Part shown: piece after piece, positions 33,124 to 43,510 of the stretch
Numbering within the stretch: the first letter of the stretch is position 1
How the letters are laid out: the number at the start of each line of letters is the position of its first letter
Origin: Agriotes lineatus
Lineage: Eukaryota > Arthropoda > Insecta > Coleoptera > Elateridae
NCBI GenBank assembly: GCA_940337035.1
Contig: CALNHX010003632.1
Location: forward strand, 1-64,000
Direction: 5' to 3'
Length of the DNA: 64,000 nucleotides
Position numbers and translations under genes: made by a program
Notes under the pieces: generated by a model
Told to the model about the DNA's origin: nothing
Databases searched by the model: none
What the model saw: only the letters and a program-made list of their open reading frames with translations

Positions 33124-36100
33124 ATGGAGAATTCAGGTCTTGCTATGTTGCCGACCAGATCCATTTTAGAATGGTTTAACAGGGGCATTTTCTCCGATGA
33201 AAAGTTCGTGGTAATTGCATACGAAATTGTTCTTTTTAAATTAGCACGAGGGGACATCGTTCCACCCGAGTATGCTAGTGCATTTTCGAACTTAGCCCTG
33301 AGAGCTGTTAGAATTCGCCATTTAACCGTAAGTAAAATTTAATGAGTACATTTAACCAACCCAGGGCATTTTAGAAACTAGACGCTCATTTCAAATTTGT
33401 TTTTACAGCCTCTGAACCAACCACATCCCTCTGCAACGAGAACCCTTAAGCCGGGATCTTCGAACGCTACTTCTAGGGCAACCATAGCGAGTCCTTCTGC
33501 AATATCGGTTGTAAGTAATTTTAATATGGACCCTTTATTTACGTCATTCCCACATTATTTTCAAAGAGTGTTTATCTGCTGTTATACCTATTGCAATAAA
33601 TTATCGTTAATTTCAGATACAATATGCGCCGCCGAGAAGTGTCTCAAGCAGCGAATACACCGCGATTCAACGCAAGGGTGAATCGGGTGGCATTTCAGAC
33701 CCATCTCGAAGTGATGTAAGTCTCCACATTCAATTAATTAATTAATACCTGATACTGTTTTTATTCTGCAATTACGTTTTCGCTGATGCTCTGCAATAAA
33801 TTGACCGCTAATATTTAAAATTTTTATAATTACAGAACCCCAATTCGCCACAAACAAGTGGGTCATTAGCAGCGACCTTGCCTAGTTATCAAGATTGTAC
33901 AGCGCTTTCTCCACAGACAAAGGGTCAATTAGCGACGTCATCGCCGAGTACAAGTTCCAACATGCTTTCACGGCATACACTGAGTCAGCTTATAGCTCGT
34001 TCCAGGAGCTCTGATTTAGCAATGCCTGGATGTTCTAAAGCGGTAATTGTTTTATTTTAAAATATACATCCTTATTTTATTTTCCAAAACGAAACTTTGC
34101 TTTTTCACATATGCATTTTCATTCACAGTTATTTTATTTGTCAATACGAAACTTTTGCTTTTTCCACATATGCATTTTCATTCACACAAATAAAAGGTTT
34201 AGACAGATTGTTTAACTATATAAAATTACAGCAGGGGTCCGTGCAGCAAAGAGGCCTATATCCACAAGGGTCGTCTATAGCTCACTCCAAGAGCACTGAT
34301 TTAGCCATGCCTGGATGTTCTAAAACGGTAGGTATTTTATTTTAAAAATATACATCCTTATTTTATTTTCCAAAACAAAACTTTTGATTTTTCACATATG
34401 CATTTTCATTCACCGTTATTTTATTTGTAAAAACGAAACTTTGCTTTTTTATTCGCCGTGTTTTAATTCGTTTATTTTAATGGTTTAGGCTCAACCTACT
34501 ACGTCCAGAGGTCAGGATATCGTCCCTATGCAACGCGGTCTTGGTGTGTCGGACGATTTTAAATATTTCGAAGTGAAGGAAGTAACGTCCAAGCACATAA
34601 AGAAGTTTAGCACAACAGCCGCTCGAGTTACGTTCCGTTTTAAACCTGTGACTGAAGGTGATAGCCCAATGGTGTGGTTAGAGGTAAATTCCAGATCATT
34701 TTTATTGGTATTTTAAAAATCTAATAACTTATGTTTGTTACAGAATGCCTTCGAGGAGTTGCGGCTCCACGTCCTTAAAGATGCTGAAGCAACCGATCTG
34801 GTTGGTTTGGTGCTGCAAAACCCCAACTTCCCCGAGAAACCAATAGGTCTGTCCTTAAGGAGAGTTGATCAAGTAAACACCCCGGTAATCTTGTCAATTC
34901 TCGGCAAGATTCTACAGAGCAACGCTAACTTCTTCGCCGAGGATGTGATGACTCTGCAGGTTGATCGAGTTCGACTGCCCATAGGCCGTGGGCGCACTCC
35001 TCTCACAGGTATGAGTTTTGAAGAGTTTTGCGAGCGAAAGAAAGGCATTCTAGTTGTATTAAGTAGGAATAATAATTGTTTGGCTGCTGCTCTCGTATTA
35101 GCTATCGCTTTTAAATCTAATGATGTACTGCTGGATAGAATGAAATTAGGTTTCGATGTTTTACATCAGAGAGCAGCTGATTTATGTAGATTAAGCGGGG
35201 TTAACTTAGTGAACGGTGGTTCATACGACCACATTCAAGCTTTTCAAAACTATTTAGTTAATTATACGATAGTTGTTTATAGTTCGCGCCGTGGTTCGAC
35301 CACCTATTTTGAGGGACCCCGATCCGTTGATAGGAAAACACTTAATTTATTATTAGAAGACGGGCATTACAGTGTAATTAGTAGCCTAACGTCTGCTTTC
35401 ACAACTGGTTACTTTTGCGAACTATGCAAGCGTAGGTTTAATGCTCAAAGAGATCACCTCAACTGTCTGTACACATGTCCGGCATGTCAGATGACGCCTC
35501 CATGTACATACATGTTCAATAAAATAACATGTAACACCTGTAATCGGGAATTCAGGGGACAAGGGTGTTTTGATAGCCATAAAAGATCCGGTCTATGCCA
35601 AAAATTAATTAGATGCCAAACATGTCTCGTCACCATCTGGGTGTCACGGAAAATTGTACATAAATGTGGTCACAAGTTCTGTAAAGTATGCTTAAAACAA
35701 CAACCTGTACGTCATTTATGCTATATGAGTAGGAACACGGCTAAATCAGATAAGGCAAAAGCTCTGTTTATTTTTTATGATCTCGAGTGTCGACAGGAGT
35801 CTTTACTCGAGGGTTCAGCTAATACATTTATTCACGAACCAAATTTATGTGTTAGTATGCATGTCTGTTTTGAATGCATTGGTAATGAGGATATGAGTGA
35901 GAATTGTAGAGAATGCGGTACACGACTAAATATCTTTCGTGATTCACCTGTACAGGGATTTTTAAAATATATAACACAATATGCACGAAAATTCAAAATT
36001 ACAGCTCTCGCCCATAATATGAAGGGTTATGATGGGTGTTTTATTTTAAAAGAAATATTAAAAAACAGGGACCGCTGGAACCCTAAAATTATATCAACGG

Positions 36101-38379
36101 GTACCAAAATTATTTCACTAACCTGTGATAGGGTAAGATTTATTGACTCGCTAAATTATATGCCCCTGCCTTTGGCAAAACTACCAAAAACATTTGATTT
36201 CCCCGATAGCAAAGGTTACTTCCCTTACTTATTTAATACACGAGATAACGCTAACTACGAAGGGCCTCTACCCGATGCACATTTTTACTCCCCTGACTGC
36301 ATGAGTTCTTCTGAACGAGTCGTGTTCCTTCATTGGTATAGTGAACAAACAGCTAGCGGTGGTACTTTTAATATGCAGCGCGATTTAGTTAATTACTGCA
36401 TTGCAGATGTCAAAATTTTAATGAAAGCCTGCTTAAGATTTTGGCGAATTTTTAAAGCGGAAAATGGTGTGGATTGTTTTCAGGAGGCTACGACTATTGC
36501 CAGTGCTTGTAATTTAGTATTCAGACGCCGTTTCTTAAAAGATGAAACTATTGGTTTAATACCTCCCGGTGGTTACCGTTTAGGCGACAAACAATCCAAG
36601 ATAGCTATTCAATGGCTTTGCTGGTTTGAGCAATCTACAGGCACAGCAATACAACATAGTGGTAGGTCTAGGGAGTTTAGAATCCCCGAGGGGCTTTTAG
36701 TTGATGGGTACTGCAGACAGACCAATACCATTTATGAATTCCTTGGCTGTTATTGGCATGGTTGTGAACAATGTTTTCCGGTACAGACAGTTGATATCGA
36801 TTGCGACGATAATGATGAGGCTATGTTTTTACGACGGGAATATACAGAGGCTCGTCTTAAACGCATCAAAAGCTTAGGCTATAATTTAGAATCTGTTTGG
36901 GAATGTCAGTTTAAGGAACTCTTAGAATCCAACGATGTAGCCCGAAATTTTATACAAAACCTGAATATATTCAAACATGAACCCCTTAATCCCCGTGATG
37001 CATTCTTTGGCGGTCGTACGAATGCTGTAAAATTGCATCATAAATGTGTAGATCCCACTGAAAAAATTTATTATATCGATATTTGCTCTTTGTACCCATT
37101 TGTGAATAAATATTGTAGATACCCTATTGGCCATCCAAAAATTCATATCGGTCATAACGATTGCTCACAGTTACCAATATATAACATAAATGGTCTTATT
37201 AAATGTTTAATTTTACCCCCAACCGATTTATATCACCCTGTTTTACCCTATAGAATGCATAACAAACTCATGTTCATTTTATGTCGTACTTGCGGTGAGG
37301 AATTAAACCAGGGTGAATGTAATCATAATGAGCAGCAGAGAAGTTTCGTTGGGACATACGTTGCAGACGAATTACGGAAAGCTCTGTCGTTAAACTACAA
37401 AATTATAGAGTTTTATGAAATTTGGCAGTACGAGGTAGAGGTATATGACCCACAGACAAAAACCGGTGGTCTTTTTACAGAATATATAAATAATTTTCTT
37501 AAAATACAACAGGAGTGTTCAGGCTGGCCGTCTAATTGTGTTACAGACGTCGAGAAAGATAATTATATTGCTACGTATTTTGCTGTTGAGGGTATCAGGT
37601 TAGATCCGCTAAAGATATGTAAAAATCCGGGGATGCGTTATATAGCCAAATTAAAATTAAACAGTTTCTGGGGTAAATTTGGACAGCGGGAGAATTTAAT
37701 GCAGACGTCGATCATCTCAAACCCGCAGGAGTTCTTTCAAAAACTTACTGACCCAAGCGTAGAGGTACACTCGATGATCCCTGTAGATGATGATGTCATT
37801 ATATTAAACTGGAACAATCGCGTTGAAGGTGTACGACCTCAAAAAACTGTAAACGCCGTAATTGCCGCATACACCACGGCTCATGCACGGCTACATCTCT
37901 ATAGCTATCTAGAAAAATTAGGAGAAAGAGCTATTTATTTCGATACTGATAGTCTTTTGTATATTCATCGGGAGGGTCAATGGCAGCCTGAAACAGGCGA
38001 TTTTTTAGGGCAGATGACCAATGAATTAGACGAATACGGTTTGGGTAGTTATATAACAGAATTCGTTAGCGGCGGGCCCAAGAACTACAGTTATAACGTT
38101 TACTCGACAAACACCAAAACGAACGTTCAGGTTTGCAAGGTAAAAGGAGTTACTTTAAACTTCAAAAATTCCAATTTAGTTAACTTTGAAAAGATGCGCG
38201 AAATGGTTTGCAGCGGTGCTGGGCCAGTTGACGTTATAACAGACAGAAAAATTGTTAGAACTTCAGCATATGATGTACTGTCAAAGCCTGAAGTTAAGGC
38301 ATATAGAGTAACGTATAATAAACGTAGGCGAGTTCAGGATTCGTATGACACGCTGCCTTACGGCTATAAAGCATTGTAG
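33124..38379 (+). CDS. polB: Polinton protein-primed DNA polymerase B, seven exons
   Basis: ATG 33124 in a good context (AAGATGG). Exons: 33124-33327, 33409-33510, 33617-33715, 33836-34042, 34232-34327, 34489-34683, 34744-38379; every junction is GT..AG, phase 0, giving about 1512 residues. The first six exons give a Ser/Pro/Thr-rich leader. Then comes a region with NNCLAAAL and GHYSVI (about 410 and 508), which may be a Cys-His peptidase-like fold (inferred), and a Cys-rich zinc region (about 523-628). Exonuclease motifs: YDLEC, HNMKGYDG, YCIADVK. Polymerase motifs: DICSLYP (A), KLKLNSFWGKFG (B), YFDTDSL (C). All catalytic acids are present. It would replicate the element by protein priming, as known for the family. 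No frameshift seen; longer than a minimal PolB because of the leader. Confidence 0.93.
34000..34440 (+). repeat. Tandem exon-plus-intron duplication in polB leader
   Basis: The end of exon 4 and following intron (about 34000-34180) and the end of exon 5 and following intron (about 34285-34460) are near copies: both encode DLAMPGCSK just before the donor, and both introns share ATACATCCTTATTTTATTTT and CACATATGCATTTTCATTCA. Confidence 0.85.
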
Positions 38380-38384
38380 TTTTT

Positions 38385-38770
38385 ACGCTGAATATTGTAT
38401 ATATTTTATAATTTTAAATGCCTGTTATTTTTTAGTTGCATATAAATTTTACCCTGAAGTTGTTTTTGCTTATTTTATTTATACATTTCCGTAAACAATG
38501 GCTGAAAAATAAAGCATTGTGGTATTTTGCCGTGTATTGTATATACTTTATAATTTTATTTTCTTGTTAGCTTTAATTGCATGTTATTTTTTAGTTGCAT
38601 ATTAACTTTATCCTAATGAATGAATCTGTTTTTGCTTATTTTATATATATGCATTTCTGTAAACAATGGCTGAGAAAATAAAGCAGTGTCGTTTTTAACA
38701 CCGAACGTTGTATATATATTTTATAATTATCTATACATGTTAACTTTAAATGCATGTAATAAAACAATGG
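38385..38770 (+). repeat. polB 3' region: tandem repeat, each unit with AATAAA
   Basis: A unit of about 169 bp occurs twice and a third time partially: TTTTTGCTTATTTTAT.., GTAAACAATGGCTGA and AATAAA at 38508, 38677 and (shorter unit) 38758. This is the space between polB and the convergent protease gene and probably supplies 3' ends for polB mRNA. Confidence 0.8.
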
Positions 38771-38850
38771 AGAATTGTACAAATACTTTTATTAAATATT
38801 TTGTGTGTAATAAAAATATGTTTAATTACAAGCTATTTGTGTTTTTATTT

Positions 38851-39321
38851 CTAAATAACATTAAACAAGTTTATTAAGGTGAAGTATTGGATATATAGTG
38901 CTTTTACATATGTGTCATTAGAAACTAAATTATCAGAGAAATTACCTATGAAATCTAGCATAGATGCACCATTCATTTTAAAATATAAATACATTAAACA
39001 ATATATGCCGCAAACGTTAGAGCTAAAATCTTGCAATACTTTTGGATTATGAGCCCAACTGATTGAATTTTGTTGTAAAAATTTTAAATGATATCCGCTT
39101 GGAGGCCGGCCGTATGAATCAAAGTATTCCCCATGGCCATATTGGTCTATATACACAGCATTCCAATGTTCCCCAGGTCGGTTTGCTGGATCTGTGTTGA
39201 CGATGATTGCCACAGGTCTTGCAATTCTTGTAGGGAGTTGATCAGAAGCAAAAACATAGCGTTTCACATTCAACAGACTCGGGATTGTTTGCAATATTTT
39301 CTGAACTTCCAGTGTATTCAT
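38851..39321 (-). CDS. Polinton adenain-like maturation protease
   Basis: 156 codons from ATG at 39321. The Cys-protease order of the adenovirus protease/Ulp1 fold is visible: His52 in GEHWNAVYID, Asp69 in YFDSYG, Gln97, Cys104 in SNVCGIYCL, with Gln and Cys seven apart as in adenain. It presumably cleaves capsid precursors during virion-like assembly. A little shorter than adenain (about 200). It overlaps the upstream gene's 3' end by 80 bases in another frame. Confidence 0.92.
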   Translation of the reverse strand: MNTLEVQKILQTIPSLLNVKRYVFASDQLPTRIARPVAIIVNTDPANRPGEHWNAVYIDQYGHGEYFDSYGRPPSGYHLKFLQQNSISWAHNPKVLQDFSSNVCGIYCLMYLYFKMNGASMLDFIGNFSDNLVSNDTYVKALYIQYFTLINLFNVI

Positions 39322-39808
39322 TACGCCACCAGTCGGATAAAATTAGTATGTTTTCCAATGCACATACAGGCGAACGGATGTTGTGATTGAGGCAACGTAC
39401 GGCAGCAGTAGTTTTTCGCAGAACTTTTAAAGACGGGCACTCGAGATCCTCCAAATTTACGACGATTTTATTCAGAAAACTTAGAACCTCCTTCTTTTCT
39501 TGGCCCTTAACGTACACTTTTTCAAATTTTTTGAGAAGTCTTGTTAGCTCTGTTTCAAATTCATCAAAATGTATAGTACCAGAATCCCAGGTTAGACCGT
39601 GATGTCTATGCTCCAGATAGTTTATGCCTTTTTTAACGAAATAGGGCAGAGTGTCATATTTTGCAGGGGGTTTTAAAACGAAAATTGCTAACTGGTTGCC
39701 ATCTGCTGAAATAACAGCCACTTCTTTCGGGATAAACTGTTTCTTATCACCACGGAACCCTTGCAGATCTACGAAGACACTGTCCATACTGACGAAATGT
39801 TTGAGCAT
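39242..39808 (-). CDS. Polinton DLQGF-motif protein, function unknown
   Basis: 188 codons from ATG at 39808, minus strand, between major capsid and protease. The N-terminal part has FVDLQGFRGDKKQFIPKEVA and then IFVLKPP, a pattern I associate with an insect/Polinton protein family with an RNase H-fold-like start; this is recollection, not a computed match. The middle has several basic helices (FETELTRLLKKF); the end has a WWRNEY motif. No transmembrane segment. Its 3' end overlaps the protease start, so the two are probably co-transcribed. Confidence 0.6.
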   Translation of the reverse strand: MLKHFVSMDSVFVDLQGFRGDKKQFIPKEVAVISADGNQLAIFVLKPPAKYDTLPYFVKKGINYLEHRHHGLTWDSGTIHFDEFETELTRLLKKFEKVYVKGQEKKEVLSFLNKIVVNLEDLECPSLKVLRKTTAAVRCLNHNIRSPVCALENILILSDWWRNEYTGSSENIANNPESVECETLCFCF

Positions 39809-39837
39809 GACTAAATTTTAAAAACTGTTGTTGGTTT

Positions 39838-41151
39838 TTAACTACTAAAATCCACCAGCACATTTCTGTGTTTGTCAATTTCTACGACGTTATCGAACTC
39901 TGCATAAACTAGACAATTAATAGTTTCTTCTAGCGCGTCTTGAAAACCCGCCTCTAAACGTAGAGCGCCATTTTTAAGAAGGTTCCAGTGTGTGGTTGCA
40001 TTTGCAGCCAGATCGGGGGTTAAATCAAAAGCAAATAGACAGTAGCCATGAGGGTAATCTTCACGTTTTATAGCGTTGCCTTCATTGAGGAAATGTATAC
40101 CGCTACCGGAAAATAGTGTGTGATATGCTTGAACGTACATGCCATTCTTAGAGAAATCAGGCTGTAGAGGTTTTGAAGGAATTTGTTGACCGTCGATGTA
40201 TAGGGAGAAATAATTGATTTTGTAGTTATTAAAATTGAAAGGGTTTGCTGCATAATGGCCGTTAAATGCTTTATTCGATACAAAGCCTACAATGCAGCGT
40301 TTTGGTAATTGCCCCAGAAAAATATTATCTAAAGATTTTCTTTGCACACCAGCCGGAATAGTTAACACTTTAACATCGGATCTTGTAATGGGGTATTTAG
40401 CAGGCGCAGTCGCCAAAGCTTTGGTGTGAGCCAACAAAATAGACGGGTTTATTTTCATTTTTCTCACTAGTAAGCTGGCATCACTAATTTTCACTTTGAA
40501 TGTAGATCCTTCGGCTGCCATTAAATTGAAAGAATCTCGGGATCTGATAAATTTGACTTTCATTTCAACTCCGTTTATAAGAAATTTTTCTTGATTGAAT
40601 AAATCGGAATGCACATGTCCCATCATCTCGACTTGCTTACTTGCAGCAGTAAAAAATTTTCGCTTTACAAATCCTTCATTATGCGTAGTGATGTCATCCA
40701 TGTTATTGGCTGTGTCGTTGTACCATAGTGTGCATGTTAAATGGGTTGATTTAGCACCATTGCCGTAATTCAGCAGAGTTTCAATGTATGAGCGGTATGC
40801 GTATGTATTGTTTGGCGGGCTCACAAGCTTCTGATTCAAATACACCTCAACTTGATTAAACATAGAGTGCATCCAATTATTAACAGGGCCTACATCATCT
40901 TTGTCGGTTAATGGTGTATCATCTTGTTTAACAATTTTAGCAGTAATGTATAACATGGTCTGACTTAAATCGATATAATCGTTACCGTTTCCAGGCACAA
41001 TAAATTCAATCGGTGCATCGTCATTAAGCGAGGAAAGCGGTTTGTAAAAAATCCATTGTCCATTTTCGATACTGGTTTGAGTTGCGGGCAGAGCGAACAA
41101 ATCTAACTCTGATTTAACACACTCACAAGACTGCGCATGCAAAAACGCCAT
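39838..41151 (-). CDS. Polinton major capsid protein (double jelly-roll)
   Basis: 437 codons from ATG at 41151. Recognised from the start region with ANGQWIFYKPLSS-like layout (ENGQWIFYKPLSS), the DYIDLSQTMLYITAKI strand, NWMHSMFNQVEVYLN and later IDGQQIPSKPLQPDF and HTLFSGSG. This arrangement is typical of the insect Polinton major capsid. It forms the pseudo-hexagonal capsid shell in the known family. No signal peptide or membrane segment. It lies 9 bases from the next gene upstream, as in a co-transcribed set. Frame intact. Confidence 0.88.
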   Translation of the reverse strand: MAFLHAQSCECVKSELDLFALPATQTSIENGQWIFYKPLSSLNDDAPIEFIVPGNGNDYIDLSQTMLYITAKIVKQDDTPLTDKDDVGPVNNWMHSMFNQVEVYLNQKLVSPPNNTYAYRSYIETLLNYGNGAKSTHLTCTLWYNDTANNMDDITTHNEGFVKRKFFTAASKQVEMMGHVHSDLFNQEKFLINGVEMKVKFIRSRDSFNLMAAEGSTFKVKISDASLLVRKMKINPSILLAHTKALATAPAKYPITRSDVKVLTIPAGVQRKSLDNIFLGQLPKRCIVGFVSNKAFNGHYAANPFNFNNYKINYFSLYIDGQQIPSKPLQPDFSKNGMYVQAYHTLFSGSGIHFLNEGNAIKREDYPHGYCLFAFDLTPDLAANATTHWNLLKNGALRLEAGFQDALEETINCLVYAEFDNVVEIDKHRNVLVDFSS

Positions 41152-41159
41152 TGTGAAAA

Positions 41160-41579
41160 CTACTTGCTGGTGAAGATATCGGTGTAGTTGGGTTTGCTCA
41201 GCTTCTTCCTAGCGATTTTTCTTGTAGACTGATTGTAATTCACAGTGCGTTGCCTTTTATATCCCGATCCTTCCATTAGAGTATCAATTTTTCTATCGGC
41301 TTTACGTTTGAGATTCTTTCCAGCCTCCTGTACACGGTTATGGAACGCTTCTTTTAGCGGTCGATTTTCACTAACATCTCCTAAAATGTTAGCGCCTGTC
41401 CTTAAAGCTTCCTTTCCAACAACTTTAGCACCGGTTTTAAAAAGAGGCAGGATACTACGAAATATTCCTCCTAAAAAGCTTCCGATTCCATGACCTCTCT
41501 GGTAGGATGAACCTCTGTAGATAGCTCCAACGCCTTGACCTGCCTGATTGGTGTAGTATTGTTGATAAGGACAATCCAT
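41160..41579 (-). CDS. Polinton small basic pVI-like protein
   Basis: 139 codons, strongly basic. It has a Gly/Tyr-rich N-terminal half (QAGQGVGAIYRG, GHGIGSFLGGIFRS), an amphipathic hydrophobic-basic helix near residues 35-75, and a Lys/Arg-rich C-terminal tail. Position directly before the major capsid and the GxGxFLGG amphipathic helix recall adenoviral pVI/pX-like internal proteins; this is an inference from layout and composition. Confidence 0.65.
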   Translation of the reverse strand: MDCPYQQYYTNQAGQGVGAIYRGSSYQRGHGIGSFLGGIFRSILPLFKTGAKVVGKEALRTGANILGDVSENRPLKEAFHNRVQEAGKNLKRKADRKIDTLMEGSGYKRQRTVNYNQSTRKIARKKLSKPNYTDIFTSK

Positions 41580-41584
41580 AGCAG

Positions 41585-42442
41585 CTACTGTATCCTCTTA
41601 AAGTGTAGTTTTAAACTCAACGTTCCAAACTCGAATGGCATCACACCCGACGTTTCGGTCCTTATATTTATTTCGATATTCTCAAATTCCCTCTTCATGA
41701 CATTTATATAATGAGTCGGCGAAAATATGGCGTCTTTGTGGCAACCGTAATTATAATTATCAGAGGTCACGTTAACAATACGAAGAAGCGGAGCCAAGAC
41801 ATCTCCTACAAGCTGTGGTTCCACAATATCGCAGTAAATAAACATTTGTGATGGTAAACCAACCCAGATATTTGCGGGGTGGCTTGGTACAGGTGCTTCA
41901 GCTATATTTATATCAGGTTTATAACCAAGTTGTAAGGCCAGACGTTGTGAAAATCCTAGCATTTTCAATGACGACGTTTTAATTTCAAGAGACACGCGTT
42001 TTGTTACTCTATTATATTGAAAATTCAGCAACTTTTCTAATAACCTGTGATTGTTAATTTCGGCTGTAATATGTTCAATGTTTTCATAATTGCCGGGCTG
42101 AATACAGATTACGTGCCATCCATCGCTACCATAGTAAATTTGTTCTCTATCACTTTTAAAATATGAATTAGCGTTTTGCAATACTTTTTTCAACTCAGTA
42201 TACGTTTCTTCTCCGGCTTGCATTTTAGGTATTTCTGTGCGATAATAGACTAAATTTTCTGTATCTGTCACGGCCAAAAAGGAGCATGGATATTGCACTT
42301 CAGCAATACCTGTAACCCATTGCCCCGGTAACCTTATTCGTTTAGGGAGCTGCGTTATGAATTGTGCTGTGGTGTTATTTGGAAAATAGCTCATAGAACT
42401 ATTGCTAAGTAATGTTAGATAAAATTCTTCATCTGTATTCAT
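41585..42442 (-). CDS. Polinton minor capsid (penton-like, single jelly-roll)
   Basis: 285 codons from ATG at 42442. Recognised from NTTAQFITQLPKRIRLPGQW and VGIAEVQYPCSF-like block (TGIAEVQYPCSF) followed by VTKRVSLEI and VGLPSQMFIYCDIVEPQ. This is the conserved pattern of insect Polinton minor capsid proteins forming pentameric vertices. The start codon overlaps the integrase stop region (4 bases), suggesting tight packing. Frame intact. Confidence 0.85.
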   Translation of the reverse strand: MNTDEEFYLTLLSNSSMSYFPNNTTAQFITQLPKRIRLPGQWVTGIAEVQYPCSFLAVTDTENLVYYRTEIPKMQAGEETYTELKKVLQNANSYFKSDREQIYYGSDGWHVICIQPGNYENIEHITAEINNHRLLEKLLNFQYNRVTKRVSLEIKTSSLKMLGFSQRLALQLGYKPDINIAEAPVPSHPANIWVGLPSQMFIYCDIVEPQLVGDVLAPLLRIVNVTSDNYNYGCHKDAIFSPTHYINVMKREFENIEINIRTETSGVMPFEFGTLSLKLHFKRIQ

Positions 42443-43500
42443 AGTTGCTGAAGATTAGCTGCAGGAATCCAGGAGTTGAACTTGTCGTTATAATTTCGCC
42501 ACTTTACAAAGTACTCTTTGCGTTGACCGTGTCCTCTTTCTTTTAACACTTGTTCGACTTTAAACAAGACGTTATCATCCAAAGTCACTGGCTGTAATTC
42601 CTCTTCATAAAAGACGCCCTCTATCGTATCGTCGCTTAAATCAGCTATTTCGTACACAGGTGGTTTTCTAAGAATCACTTTTTTAATTATAAACACTTCG
42701 CCGCTCCAATTAGTTTCATATCCTTTCTCGAATGCGTCCTTCGTTCTACTAATTCTTACATGTTGGTTCACTTTATATTTAGGTTTCCTGGAGACGCCCA
42801 ACCCATTTCGGTACAGATTGTTCCACACTTCCAGTATATTGCCATCATTTACAGTAGAGGGTGCCATCTTGATACTTGAATGATAGCGGCTGTTATACGA
42901 AGTCAGTAAATTTTGTAATACGTCTATGTATTTGTATGAATTAGAGTATGTGAAATAGCGCCACATTCTGGTTTTTAATGTTCTATTGAAACGCTCAATG
43001 ACTGATGCTTTAACATCGGGGTTTTGCGTCACATAAAACGTGATATCGTGTTGTTTGAAAAAATTCTGTACGGCTCTAGCAACAAATTCTTTTCCTTTAT
43101 CGGTTTGTAAATTTATAGGCTTGTTACCCGCTTCAGCAAATATTTCACGAAATGCGTTTATTACTGAAGTAGCCGTTTTAGATTTAAGAGGCCTCGCCCA
43201 GGCCATTTTACTAAACACATCAATTACGGTTAGAATAAAATTATTTCCGTCATTGTGTGGGGCTAAACTGCGCATGTCGCAGAGATCAGCCTGCCATAAT
43301 TCGAAAATGTTGCTAACAATGTATTTGTTTCTAGGGAATTTTTTTCTTGCAGTTTTGTGAATAGTATATGCATCCTGTTTCTTTAGCCATTCCTTTACAT
43401 CACTATTGGAGTGAGTATTTTTCACTGAAGAAATTAACGAATTTGCACCAGCAAAGCCTACTGGGTTGGCCGGATCATAATAGATAGCATCCAAATTCAT
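42439..43500 (-). CDS. Polinton retrovirus-like integrase with chromodomain
   Basis: 353 codons from ATG at 43500. Catalytic residues Asp72 (ADLCDM), Asp134 (TDKGKEFV), Glu169 (VIERFNRTLK) in D,D(34)E spacing. An SH3-like domain follows (VNQHVRISR), then a C-terminal chromodomain (residues about 315-353) with EYFVKWRNYNDKFNSWIP, expected to read histone marks and guide integration. The usual N-terminal HHCC zinc finger is not obvious. Frame intact and catalytic set complete. Confidence 0.93.
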   Translation of the reverse strand: MNLDAIYYDPANPVGFAGANSLISSVKNTHSNSDVKEWLKKQDAYTIHKTARKKFPRNKYIVSNIFELWQADLCDMRSLAPHNDGNNFILTVIDVFSKMAWARPLKSKTATSVINAFREIFAEAGNKPINLQTDKGKEFVARAVQNFFKQHDITFYVTQNPDVKASVIERFNRTLKTRMWRYFTYSNSYKYIDVLQNLLTSYNSRYHSSIKMAPSTVNDGNILEVWNNLYRNGLGVSRKPKYKVNQHVRISRTKDAFEKGYETNWSGEVFIIKKVILRKPPVYEIADLSDDTIEGVFYEEELQPVTLDDNVLFKVEQVLKERGHGQRKEYFVKWRNYNDKFNSWIPAANLQQL

Positions 43501-43510
43501 TTCTGCTATG

